Under the pieces are notes generated by a model. It saw only the letters and a list, made by a program, of their open reading frames with translations, was not told the origin of the DNA and made no database searches. A stretch of 45,880 bases of DNA, taken from NCBI GenBank assembly GCA_032718475.1, contig JAUCBJ010000926.1, positions 1-45,880 of the forward strand, read 5' to 3'. This document shows, in pieces, positions 25,701 to 34,654 of the stretch; within the stretch, counting starts at the first letter, position 1, and each line of letters begins with the position of its first letter. The position numbers and the translations under genes are program-made. The DNA is from Nemertoderma westbladi (taxonomy: Eukaryota; Xenacoelomorpha; Nemertodermatida; Nemertodermatidae).

Positions 25701-28185
25701 GTACAGGTACACCGCCGTACCAACCTGTATACTGGTACACTGATGTACCAACCTGTATACTGGTACACTGTTGTACCAACATCTATACTGGTACAGGTAC
25801 ACCGCCGTACCAACCTGTATACTGGTACACTGATGTTCCAACCTGTATACTGGTACACTGATGCACCAACCTGTATGGTACACTGATGTGCCAACCTGTA
25901 TACTGGTACACTGATGTACCAACCTGTATGGTACACTGATGTACCAACTTGTATACTGGTACACTGTCGTACCAACCTGTATACTGGTACACTGTTGTAC
26001 CAACCTGTATACTGGTACACTGTTGTACGAACCTGTATACTGGTACACTGATGTACCAAACTGTATACTGGTACATTGATGTACCAACCTGTATACTGGT
26101 ACACTGATGTACCAACCTGTATACAGGTACACTGTTGTACCAACCTGTATACTGGTACAGTGATGTACCAACCTGTATACTGGTACATTGATGTACAAAC
26201 CTGTATACAGGTACAGGTACACCGCCGTACCAACCTGTATACTGGTACACTGATGTACCAACCTGTATACTGGTACACTGTTGTACCAACCTCTATACTG
26301 GTACACTGATGTACCAACCTGTATACTGGTACACTGTTGTACCAACCTGTATACTGGTACAGTGATGTACCAACCTGTATACTGGTACACTGTTGTACCA
26401 ACCTCTATACTGGTACACTGATGTTCCAACCTGTATACTGGTACACTGATGTACCAACCTGTATGGTACACTGATGTGCCAACCTGTATACTGGTACACT
26501 GATGTACCAACCTGTATGGTACACTGATGTACCAACCTGTATACTGGTACTGATGTACCAACCTGTATACTGGTACAGTGTCGTACCAACCTGTATACTG
26601 ATACACTGTTGTACCAACCTGTATACTGGTACACTGTAGAACCAACCTGTATACTGGTACACTGTTGTACCAACCTGTATACTGGTACAGTGATGTACCA
26701 ATCTGTATACTGGTACATTGATGTACCAACCTGTATACAGGTACAGGTACACCGCCGTACCAACCTGTATACTGGTACACTGATGTACCAACCTGTATAC
26801 TGGTACACTGTCGTACCAACCTGTATACTGGTAGTGATGTACCAACCTGTATACTGGTACACTGATGTACCAACCTGTATACTGGTACACTGTCGTACCA
26901 ACCTGTATACTGGTACACTGATGTACCAACCTGTATACTGGTACAGGTACACTGCCGTAATCAACCTGCATACTGGTACACTGATTTACCAACCTGTATA
27001 CTGGTACACTGTCGTACCAACCTGTATACTGGTACACGGTTGTACCAACCTGTATACTGGTACACTGTTGTACCAACCTGGATACTGGTACACTGATGTA
27101 CCAACCTGTATACTGGTACACTGATGTACCAACCTGTATACTGGTACAGGTACACTGCCGTACCAACCTGTATACTGGTACACTGATGTACCAACCTGTA
27201 TACTGGTACACTGTCGTACCAACCTGTATACTTGTACACTGATGTACCAACCTGTATACTGGTACACTGATGTACCAACCTGTATACTGGTACAGGTACA
27301 CTGCCGTACCAACCTGTATATTGGTACACTGATGTACCAAACTGTATCCTGGTACACTTTTGTTGTACCAATCTATATACTGGTACATTGATGTACCAAC
27401 CTGTATACTGGTACACTGATGTACCAACCTGTATACTGGTACACTGTCGTACCAACCTGTATACTGGTACACTGATGTACCAACCTGTATACTGGTACAG
27501 GTACACTGCCGTAATCAACCTGCATACTGGTACACTGATTTACCAACCTGTATACTGGTACACTGTCGTACCAACCTGTATACTTGTACACTGATGTACC
27601 AACCTGTATACTGGTACACTGATGTACCAACCTGTATACTGGTACAGGTACACTGCCGTACCAACCTGTATATTGGTACACTGATGTACCAAACTGTATC
27701 CTGGTACACTTTTGTTGTACCAATCTATATACTGGTACATTGATGTACCAACCTGTATACTGGTACAGTGATGTACCAACCTGTATACTGGTACAGTGAT
27801 GTACCAACCTGTATACTGGTACAGGTACACTGATGTACCAACCTGTATACAGGTACAGGTACACCGCCGTACCAACCTGTATACTGGTACACTGCCGTAC
27901 CAACCTGTATACTGGTACAGGTAAACTGTTGTATCAACCTGTATACTGGTACAGGTACACTGCCGTACCAACCTGTATACTGGTACAGGTAAACTGTTGT
28001 ATCAACCTGTATACTGGTACAGGTACACTGCCGTACCAACCTGTATACTGGTACACTGATGTACCAACCTGTATACTGGTACAGTGATGTACCAACCTGT
28101 ATACTGGTACATTGATGTACCAACCTGTATAGTGTATACTGGTACAGTGATGTACCAACCTGTATACTGGTACTGTTTTACCAAC
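22742..28185 (-). repeat. Donor-derived satellite block 4, continuous with exon e6
   Basis: A 5.4-kb run of 28-, 34- and 25-bp units, about 190 copies. It is continuous with the end of e6: after the exon's GTACCAGTATACAG the intron reads GTTGGTAAAACAG and then immediately the first repeat copy. Full units contain GTACCA, a 10-base spacer GTATACAGGT, and TGGTAC. This is a perfect 6-bp stem around a 10-base loop, with the CAG/GTTGGT donor split between loop and stem. The authentic site has TGGTAA, so the stem there is one base shorter. Long segmental copies occur (about 27,000-27,370 and 27,370-27,730). Confidence 0.95.
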
Positions 28186-28393
28186 CTGTATACTGGTACA
28201 TTGTTCGCGTATAAATCCTCGAGAACGGGCCACCAGGAACCAGTTAGGTAGGATATCCCGTGTCTCTCACACAGACTGTAGATGACCCCCCAGTATTCTT
28301 CGCCAACGCAGAACCATTCGCAGTCTCCCGGCCCAATGTTTATGTTGATGCTGCACAACTGGTTGTTCTCTTGATGTCCCGGAGTACGGGCGC
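28186..28393 (-). CDS. KDM6A: KDM6 exon e6: JmjC core with HxE iron pair
   Basis: The acceptor is CCCGCTCCAG; GC completes a glycine codon from e5. It gives 68 codons starting [17 protein letters not shown], through [25 protein letters not shown], ending NNVPVY plus AG of a split arginine before donor GTTGGT. KDM6A reads [17 protein letters not shown] ... GSWWPNLEDLYEANVPVYR here. HQE is the first Fe(II) pair; the T of RTPG and the second N of the SINI stretch correspond to 2-oxoglutarate contacts. An ORF scan runs past the exon into the satellite (VPVYRLV...), which is an artefact because the intron repeats the exon end. An alternative donor GTAAAA four bases inside the intron breaks the phase. 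Confidence 0.95.
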
Positions 28394-28663
28394 CTGGAGC
28401 GGGGATAATATAAAGTATTACAATTTCATTGATTCATTGACTAATTCATATTAATACTAGTACTATAAAGTAAATAAAAGTAATATAAAGTAATATAAAG
28501 TAAAGAACGGTAATATAAAGTAAATAACAGTAATATAAAGTAAATAATAGAAATATAAAGTAAATAATAGTAATATTATAAAGTAAATAACAGTAATATA
28601 AAGTAAATAATAGTAATATAAAGTAAAAGATATTAATATTGCAGCGAAATAAAGAGTTTATAC
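28394..28663 (-). other. KDM6 intron 5 with a 20-bp AT-rich minisatellite
   Basis: A 270-bp intron, donor GTATAA, acceptor CCCGCTCCAG. Two thirds of it (about 28,455-28,632) is the AT-rich repeat annotated separately. Confidence 0.85.
28455..28632. repeat. 20-bp AT-rich minisatellite in intron 5
   Basis: About nine copies of taatataaagtaaataatag with small variations (acag, aaag). No clear match to a flanking splice site, unlike introns 3, 6 and 8. Confidence 0.85.
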
Positions 28664-28797
28664 CTGGAACTTTCATATAAAGTTGAACTGTATTCATTCC
28701 CAATATGGAGTTGCCAACGTGACTGAGTAGATTGCCCGCGGATACAACCCGAGTGAATTGAGGTAATTTGGTAAGTTCGGTGAGTTGGGGTTGCCAT
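28664..28797 (-). CDS. KDM6A: KDM6 exon e5: JmjC domain, cofactor lysine
   Basis: The acceptor is TTTTAG; the first A completes the lysine split from e4. It gives 44 codons: [44 protein letters not shown], then G of a split glycine before donor GTATAA. KDM6A has [45 protein letters not shown], so this is among the best conserved exons. The lysine of YMKVPG corresponds to the 2-oxoglutarate-binding lysine. Only its last third shows in an ORF scan. Confidence 0.96.
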
Positions 28798-29249
28798 CTA
28801 AAATATTAATATTATTTATCCGGAATTAGAATATACAAAATGAATAAGGTTTGAAACCTTTTAAACCTTATTAAGTACACCATTTTGGTCCAAAATATGT
28901 CGACATTTTTTTTATGGTCTATTATAATACACCATTGAATGGTGTTTTAAATCTGAAAACCGCTATTTAATAGCTCTTTTAGTTTTCAAGTTATAACAAT
29001 TTCCATTTATGGAATCCTAACCTGTCATGTAGAATAGCATCTTAGGCACCTATATTCCAAATTATAGCCAAAACCAAACAATTTTGAAACGCTGAGAGTG
29101 ATAAATCGAAGAGTTGTTCGAAAATGGTGTACCCCCCCCTTAAGATAACGTAATTATAGCCTAAGCCTCCTTAATAAGTAAAGCCTCCTTTATATATCTA
29201 TTTTCTGAGGGCTCGACTCGGGGTCTCCCACCCAATATACAGGACTCAC
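28798..29249 (-). other. KDM6 intron 4, AT-rich unique sequence
   Basis: A 452-bp intron, donor GTGAGT, acceptor TTTTAG. AT-rich with a short C run near 29,133. I see no repeat array, RNA gene or additional coding sequence in it. Confidence 0.8.
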
Positions 29250-29589
29250 TTAGTTTCATCGGATAGATCGACGTTGGTTCCGAACTTTAACGGTTTAAAC
29301 AAGCCGGTTCTTCTTCGCTTCGCCGGCGACGCCCCCATTTCGCTGTCCAGCTCCTCGACCTTCACCCCTACCATCTCCTCGTGCTCCTCCTTGAGGCTCT
29401 CCTGGAAGCTGGAGGCCTGGTACTGGGCGTACTTGGCGATGGTTGTGTAACTCCTAGAGGACTCACACAACCACACCTTACGGTCGCCTTCCCAGTTCTC
29501 CGTCGAGGGTTGGTTGACCTGGGAACGGACCTCCATCACGTGCTCCGGGTTGGCCTCGACCAAAGTCTTCGTAGAAAAAAGCGCCAAAT
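29250..29589 (-). CDS. KDM6A: KDM6 exon e4: start of the JmjC region
   Basis: The acceptor is TTCTCTATAG; AT completes an aspartate begun in e3. It gives 112 codons: [69 protein letters not shown], a variable acidic/basic stretch ending [12 protein letters not shown], and [11 protein letters not shown] plus AA of a split lysine before donor GTGAGT. KDM6A matches closely ([19 protein letters not shown] ... [20 protein letters not shown] ... FGTNIDLSD). The exon's first 19 bases recur in every unit of the intron 3 satellite upstream. Confidence 0.96.
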
Positions 29590-30165
29590 CTATAGAGAAA
29601 AATAAGTTATTGGTAGAAAAACAGCGCCAAATCTAAAGAGAAAAATACGTTATTGGTAGAAAAAACGCGCCAAATCTATAGAGAAAAATATGTTATTGGT
29701 AGAAAAAAGCGCCAAATCTAGAGAAAAATACGTTATTGGTAGAAAAAAGCGCCAAATCTATAGAGAAAAATACGTTATTGGTAGAAAAAAGCGCCAAATC
29801 TATAGAGAAAAATACGTTATTGGTAGAAAAAAGCGCCAAATCTATAGAGAAAAATACGTTATTGGTAGAAAAAAGCGCCAAATCTATAGAGAAAAATACG
29901 TTATTGGTAGAAAAAAGCGCCAAATCTATAGAGAAAAATACGTTATTGGTAGAAAAAAGCGCCAAATCTATAGAGAAAAATACGTTATTGGTAGAAAAAA
30001 GCGCCAAATCTATAGAGAAAAATAAATTATTGGTAGAAAAACAGCGCCAAATCTATAGAGAAAAATACGTTATTGGTAGAAAAAAGCGCCAAATCTATAG
30101 AGAAAAATACGTTATTGGTAGAAAAACAGCGCCAAATCTATAGAGTCAAATAAATTATTGGTAGA
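29590..30165 (-). repeat. 42-bp satellite filling KDM6 intron 3, derived from the e4 acceptor
   Basis: About 13-14 head-to-tail copies of 42 bp. On the minus strand each unit reads TTTTTCTCTATAG, then ATTTGGCGCTTTTTTCTAC, then CAATAACGTA. The first part is the e4 acceptor with its pyrimidine tract; the second is the first 19 bases of e4, identical to the exon. The frame of e4 stays open through most of the array, giving a 14-residue repeat (LALFSTNNVFFSID), so use of any upstream copy of the acceptor would lengthen the protein in frame. The remaining 33 bases of the intron next to e3 (30,166-30,198) are unique, donor GTATGG. Confidence 0.95.
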
Positions 30166-30198
30166 AAAAAAAGAACTAATGAAACTGAGTTTCCATAC

Positions 30199-30457
30199 CG
30201 AGTCTCAAGGCGGCGGCTAGACCCCGTATTATTGTGACTGGGTTCTCTTTGGCCTGGCAGTAGTTACTGATGGCCTCAGTAAACACATCCTTTCTGTTGT
30301 CAACGTAGATGGTGGGGGTCGGGGGCAGCAGCTGGTCCTTGGGTAGAGGGGGTGAAGGGGGGACGGGGGGCTGCGGGGGTCGAACTCGGGCCATGATTGC
30401 GTCGTCGGCGACCTCCCGATGTCCGTTCGAAGAGAGACGAGCCATGGCGGAGAGAAT
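30199..30457 (-). CDS. KDM6A: KDM6 exon e3: proline-rich linker and start of the conserved core
   Basis: The acceptor is TTATTATAG, phase 0. It gives 86 codons beginning ILSAMARLSSNGH, a proline-rich part RPPQPPVPPSPPLPKDQLLP, PTPTIYVDNRKDVF, and NPVTIIRGLAAALRL plus G of a split aspartate before donor GTATGG. The UTX counterpart runs VLKACRNLGKNG ... PPRPPSSPYPPLPKDKLNP, PTPSIYLENKRDAF ... NPVTVIRGLAGALKL. An internal methionine (30,445) makes an ORF scan start late; the exon begins 12 bases upstream at the acceptor. Confidence 0.95.
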
Positions 30458-31141
30458 CTATAATAATTAAATAAATTAAAGAATGAAATAAAGTTAAATA
30501 TCTACACTTTACCGGATCGATCCCTATTCAAGGATATAAAAAATTAATATCTGCGTCTGCGATAACAAAGACTGTCTTGTCACTAAAAGTTCGTAGTGAT
30601 AGAAACTTAATAAAAAAAATGATTTCCGGTAAATAAAGTTAATTACTCGCGCGTTTTAAATACGTAACTTCACCTAAGTAACCATTATTATTTATTTGCG
30701 TGGAATTAATTCGCACTACCAAATCGTTGGGCGACATATTTTCCAACTTTATATCGCAGTGCGACATTGTTTATCAGGTTTACACCATATTTGCGATGTA
30801 AGTCCAGCGATAGAGTAACGTGCCACTGTAACCCGCTCCTTTCCCTTAATTGATTCTCCATTCTAAATATAATCACGATAACGTCATTCGAATACACACT
30901 ATAATTAATTCACAATTACATGAAGGCAATACTGCAAAATAACGAAATGGGTGAGATTCGAACCAACGGCCACATTATTACATGGATAAGCCAACAGTCT
31001 GTGTTATCCATATCCACTATGTACGCTACGAGTGTAATAATTAATCAATAAATAATTATTAATTAATATGAAAGATAGCTGTGAACTGAAATCAGATAAA
31101 AGTTACAGATAGATAGACATGAAGTTTGGGATACAACTAAC
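30458..31141 (-). other. KDM6 intron 2 with a tRNA-like B-box
   Basis: A 684-bp intron, donor GTTAGT, acceptor TTATTATAG. On the minus strand at 30,954-30,964 there is GGTTCGAATCT, close to the RNA polymerase III B-box, with an A-box-like TAGCGTACATAGTGG about 60 bases upstream. No acceptor stem closes, so this may be a decayed tRNA or tRNA-derived SINE head. A 63-codon open frame at 30,706-30,897 matches nothing I know and is probably chance. Confidence 0.6.
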
Positions 31142-31576
31142 CGCGGGGGTTGTGTGTATAGACACCGAGTTGGGGATGACCACCGGGACCGGCTTGTCCC
31201 GGGGCGACGCTCCCATTGGCGGTTGCCTAGCGACCCCAGGGGAGAGATTCTCCTCCTCCAGCGCGTCCAACGTGTCGTCCGAGCGCTCGAGCTCGGAGGC
31301 GGCGTTGGCCAGCAGGTTGCCTAGGTTACCCTCGTCGTCCAATAGGGAGCTGATATCGGCGTCGAGGTGGTCGCCTAGGAAGTCCATCGTGTGGACCGAG
31401 AGTTCGGGGAGACCGAGCTCGTCGGTAGGGGGCGTCTTCTTGGGGGCCGGCGGGGAGTAACCGTTGCTAGGTAACGAACGTTGCCAATCACACTCGGCGG
31501 GGGGGCGTTGCTGGGCAACCAAGGACGCTTGTTGTTTCGCGTACAACAACTGGTTCTGCAGGTGATGGAGAATTCC
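31142..31576 (-). CDS. KDM6A: KDM6 exon e2: central disordered region
   Basis: The acceptor is TTTTTTAG, phase 0, 145 codons. It begins GILHHLQNQLLYAKQQASLV (a glutamine-rich helix), then a proline-rich part, then an acidic stretch with DISSLLDDEGNLGNLLANAA, and ends PVPVVIPNSVSIHTTPA before donor GTTAGT. The end resembles the SMSVSIYPSSAEVL segment of UTX that leads into the next exon, and join and phase to e3 (TPA/ILSAMARL) are correct. Intermediate sequence is poorly conserved in the family, so the assignment rests on position, frame and the two ends. The ORF runs past the donor; its last residues are intronic. Confidence 0.85.
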
Positions 31577-31913
31577 CTAAAAAATTTAAATGAATTAAAT
31601 TTGAATCCGAAGGCGTCACAAATCGTACGAAACTCCAGCGAGTAAACCCAGAGAGTTAGTAACTCATTTGTATAACAACTTATATACGTTCATGGGGCCT
31701 TCGCGCAGCACGAGGATAAGTTTACGACAAACAAATAAAAATTCCATCACATGAAATTTAACAAAACCGCCAATCAATAGAAGAAAGAGTTCCTCCCTTT
31801 TTAATCTGTACTTAACAGCCGAATAAACATTTTAAATTTTTTTTACTTTTATACCGCTCCAGGGTAAATTCGACGCAAATAACAGCTGATTACTCCTAGA
31901 AAATACAACTAAC
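31577..31913 (-). other. KDM6 intron 1
   Basis: A 337-bp intron, donor GTTAGT, acceptor TTTTTTAG. AT-rich unique sequence; I see no repeat array, RNA gene or coding sequence in it. Confidence 0.6.
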
Positions 31914-31976
31914 CTGTTCTATTTTCTTTAACTTATTGTTTTGGTTAGAATAAGAGTGCAATTTGTAAACGCTCAT
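31914..31976 (-). CDS. KDM6A: Possible KDM6 exon e1 (first or internal)
   Basis: Directly upstream of a GTTAGT donor the minus strand encodes MSVYKLHSYSNQNNKLKKIE then Q, in phase 0 with e2. The peptide is hydrophilic and helix-prone, like the segment after the TPRs of UTX that contains NNLNPAQKLMLEQLE, but similarity is weak. The ATG at 31,974-31,976 has a purine at -3 and could be a start. The frame is also open further upstream, so the exon could begin earlier at an unrecognised acceptor. If this is the true start the protein lacks TPRs, as KDM6B does. If not, TPR exons lie outside the window and the elements at 32-44 kb sit in an intron. Confidence 0.45.
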
Positions 31977-32182
31977 TCCCCTTAATTTTTAATTTAACAT
32001 TAAGACGAAATATAAATTCGCCGAGATGGGATTTGCGTCCAACAACGCCCCCCCCCCCCACGTCTCCTTAGTGATCGATCTTTCTGGAATAACGTACATT
32101 TGTTATCACAGTTTGCAGATTTGGGGACTGACTCTTGACGCAGAAAATATTAAAACTAAGGTAACAGTTCCGAATCCGCATA

Positions 32183-32747
32183 GCACTACATTTTTATACC
32201 ATAAATAATGTTTACCATGGCAGCATTTTAGAGTTCTAGAACAAATTATAAATATTATACAGTATTATTATACACTAATTCTAGAACTTAAATAAAATTA
32301 AAAATATAACGTTCTAGTACATATAGCTAGATATTTATTAATTTTTAATTAGCTTGTAATTTAAAAAAATATAAAAATTGTTTTATTAATGTTTGGTGCT
32401 TTGGAAATTTTCAATTTTCATTTAAATGTAGGCCTATTCAGAAATTGATTTAAAAATAAATTTTTTGATTTAATAGGTATTTTAATTTAAAAAAAATAGC
32501 TACGGCTGTATATGTTAGAAATATAACAATTTTCAATATTCATTTAAATGTATTCAGAAATTCATTTAAATACTTTTTTTTAATTTACTAGCTATTTTAA
32601 AATTTAAAATAAACTAGCTATATGTTCTAGAACGTAATATTATTTTATTTTATTTATGGTTTAGAATAGTATATAATTATTTTCATTTGTTCTACAACTC
32701 TTCAACGTTGCCATGTAACAATGATATATGTTTTAAAAATGTAGTGC
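32183..32747. mobile_element. MITE-like palindromic element with TA duplication
   Basis: A 565-bp AT-rich imperfect palindrome. The left tip GCACTACATTTTTATACC is mirrored at the right end by AAAAATGTAGTGC, and the arms match inward for about 200-250 bases (both contain tgttctagaac-type palindromes and catatagctag). TA flanks both ends (32,181-82 and 32,748-49), consistent with a TA target-site duplication. No coding capacity. It fits a non-autonomous TIR DNA transposon of Tc1/mariner type by TSD only. A similar-sized relative is at 43,708-44,263. Confidence 0.75.
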
Positions 32748-33354
32748 TATACAGACCTCTAGTCAAAACGGTATTCCTTCTAGAATAATATTTTTTAAAA
32801 GGAACTACAGTATAATAAATTGAAATTATATATAAAAATTAACAAGTGCTACGATAAAAAAATTTGTACGGGAAAGTAGGAGAACGGAACCAGTGTCGAA
32901 AATAATAGCTATGCTTACCTAAAACATAGCTACCGTAAAATTTAGTTGCTTGAATATGAAAGGGACATTTGATCATTGAAGGATATTGCATCAAATGTGA
33001 ATTTCTAGAACTCTCCTCATATTATCAGGTCTCAATCTTTAAAATCAGTTCCAGATTTACTATACCTCTTCCACGTATGCGCCTCTGTACATTACTGTCG
33101 CTGCCTTAAGTTCTAATCAAAGTGGTTGTGAATTGTAACCATGGTAGCTAGTGGATGGAACCTATTAATATGCGAATATTTTATATTTTATTATTATATT
33201 CTAATTGATTGGCTGTAACTAAGCTACCAAAAGCGGGATGGGATTAATAACTGGTTATTTTCCCTAGGGCGAATTCGGATATTTTTTTACATAGCCCACC
33301 ATTGTATTGTTATTTTAAACAGTTTGTAATGGGGAATAACCACTTTTACAGACG
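32748..33354. other. AT-rich intergenic or intronic DNA
   Basis: No gene or array recognised. A short minus-strand open run ending GGAAGAG/GTATAG at about 33,067 could be a small exon, but it matches no family I know. A few ttctagaa motifs are present. Confidence 0.5.
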
Positions 33355-34176
33355 AGATTGATGACAGAGACATGTAGATATAGACTATAGATATAAGGAT
33401 ACAGAGACATGTAGATATAGACTATAGATATAAGGATACAGAGACATGTAGATATAGACTATAGGTATAAGGATACAGAGACATGTAGATATAGACTATA
33501 GGTATAAGGATACAGAGACATGTAGATATAGACTATAGGTATAAGGATACAGAGACATGTAGATAGATATAGACTATAGGTAGATATAAGGATACAGAGA
33601 CATGTAGATATAGACTATAGGTATAAGGATACAGAGACATGTAGATAGATATAGACTATAGGTATAATGATACAGAGACATGTAGATAGATATAGACTAT
33701 AGGTAGATATAAGGATACAGAGACATGTAGATATAGACTATAGGTATAAGGATACAGAGACATGTAGATAGATATAGACTATAGGTATAAGGATACAGAG
33801 ACATGTAGATAGATATAGACTATAGGTATAAGGATACAGAGACATGTAGATATAGACTATAGATATAAGGATACAGAGACATGTAGATATAGACTATAGG
33901 TATAAGGATACAGAGACATGTAGATATAGACTATAGGTATAAGGATACAGAGACATGTAGATAGATATAGACTATAGGTAGATATAAGGATACAGAGACA
34001 TGTAGATATAGACTATAGGTATAAGGATACAGAGACATGTAGATAGATATAGACTATAGGTAGGTATAAGGATACAGAGACATGTAGATAGATATAGACT
34101 ATAGGTATAAGGATACAGAGACATGTAGATAGATATAGACTATAGGTAGATATAAGGATACAGAGACATGTAGATA
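33355..34176. repeat. 37-bp satellite next to the TIR element
   Basis: About 20 units of a 37-bp repeat (gatacagagacatgtagata then tagactataggtataag). Length variants of 41 and 45 bp come from extra GATA/TAGA steps. Its last partial unit is interrupted after acatgtaga by the inverted-repeat element at 34,177. The sequence tagact resumes on the far side at 40,365. Confidence 0.92.
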
Positions 34177-34583
34177 CACCATGTCCCAGAATATAGTGCC
34201 GTAATTCAGTGACACACACCCCTCTCCTAATTTTTTTACAAATCTTAATGAGATTGCATGAAATGTGAAACTGAGATAGTTTCACCTCCCGACCACTGAC
34301 TGGGAGAGCCAGAATTTTTATTTTAGCTTTCAATCTTTAGCTACAAGCGTTTAAAAAAGTGTCTCCAGCGATATTACCCAGTTACACCGCAGTTATTCTT
34401 CTACCTTGTAGCTGTTTGTTGGAACCAATGGAAAGCTGGCCATGCAAGGATTCCAAATATGTAACACAATTTGAATTTCGTTGAAAAATAGCTGAGATAT
34501 GAGCGTTCAAATGTTACATGGTTTTGCAACGACGCCGCGAGGCTATTATATTCTATTTAATAAATATTCTGGAACATTTGTTA
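34177..34583 (+). repeat. Left terminal inverted repeat
   Basis: About 407 bp, the inverted partner of 39,957-40,362. Matching landmarks in order include tttcacctcccgaccac, gtctcc near a tttaaaaaagt stretch, ccgcagttattcttctacct, ttgaatttcgtt, gcgaggctatt and ttctatttaataaat. Similarity then fades over about 20 bases. Confidence 0.85.
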
Positions 34584-34654
34584 AATGTACGAATAGCTAC
34601 GTAATAGTGTGATTAAAGATGTAATGCATTGTTGCCCAGCTACGTATTTGGCCC

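Larger units (their letters stand above)
15983..28185 (-). other. KDM6 intron 6, 12.2 kb, almost wholly satellite
   Basis: The intron runs from donor GTTGGT after e6 (28,185) to acceptor CTTCCACAG before e7 (15,983). Apart from 17 bases next to e7 and short junction modules it is all tandem repeat: donor-derived 28/34-bp blocks (about 8.4 kb), pyrimidine-tract 31-bp blocks (about 3 kb) and one 27-bp block (0.8 kb). The blocks alternate, with a recurring junction module at about 16,910-16,970, 18,750-18,795, 20,550-20,600 and 22,710-22,760. That indicates block-scale duplication on top of unit-scale expansion. Every long ORF reported here on either strand is repeat-derived. Confidence 0.93.
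13043..31976 (-). other. KDM6A: KDM6/UTX-type H3K27 demethylase gene, partial model of ten exons
   Basis: The gene-level entry for exons e1 to e10. KDM6 enzymes are nuclear Fe(II)/2-oxoglutarate dioxygenases that remove di- and trimethyl marks from histone H3 lysine 27; UTX also belongs to the MLL3/4 (COMPASS-like) complex. The exons keep the family order: disordered linker, proline-rich stretch, JmjC core, then the C-terminal helical and GATA-like zinc region. Seen residues include the HxE iron pair (e6), the third iron histidine (VHW, e7), the 2-oxoglutarate lysine (YMKVPG, e5) and zinc cysteine pairs (e9, e10). Intron phases 0,0,1,2,1,2,2,2,0 all match and no stop interrupts 670 codons. 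Donors read GTTAGT, GTTAGT, GTATGG, GTGAGT, GTATAA, GTTGGT, GTAGGC, GTTAGT, GTCAGT. The N-terminal TPR repeats of UTX were not found, so the model is 5'-partial or the gene is a TPR-less form. Confidence 0.93.

Noticed and set aside
28182-28190. GTAAAA four bases inside intron 6 as the e6 donor
   Set aside because: It breaks the phase with e7, whereas GTTGGT gives AG/A = Arg and continuous [12 protein letters not shown].
15905-28233. Dozens of long ORFs on both strands (for example 785, 699, 676 and 615 codons) encoding [27 protein letters not shown] or PTTIPPSPV repeats
   Set aside because: They coincide with tandem arrays, occur in several frames and both strands at once, and lie inside KDM6 intron 6. 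They are by-products of repeat periodicity.
30930-31035. tRNA gene in intron 2 (GGTTCGAATC on the minus strand)
   Set aside because: B-box and a loose A-box are present, but acceptor and anticodon stems do not form. At most a decayed tRNA or SINE head.
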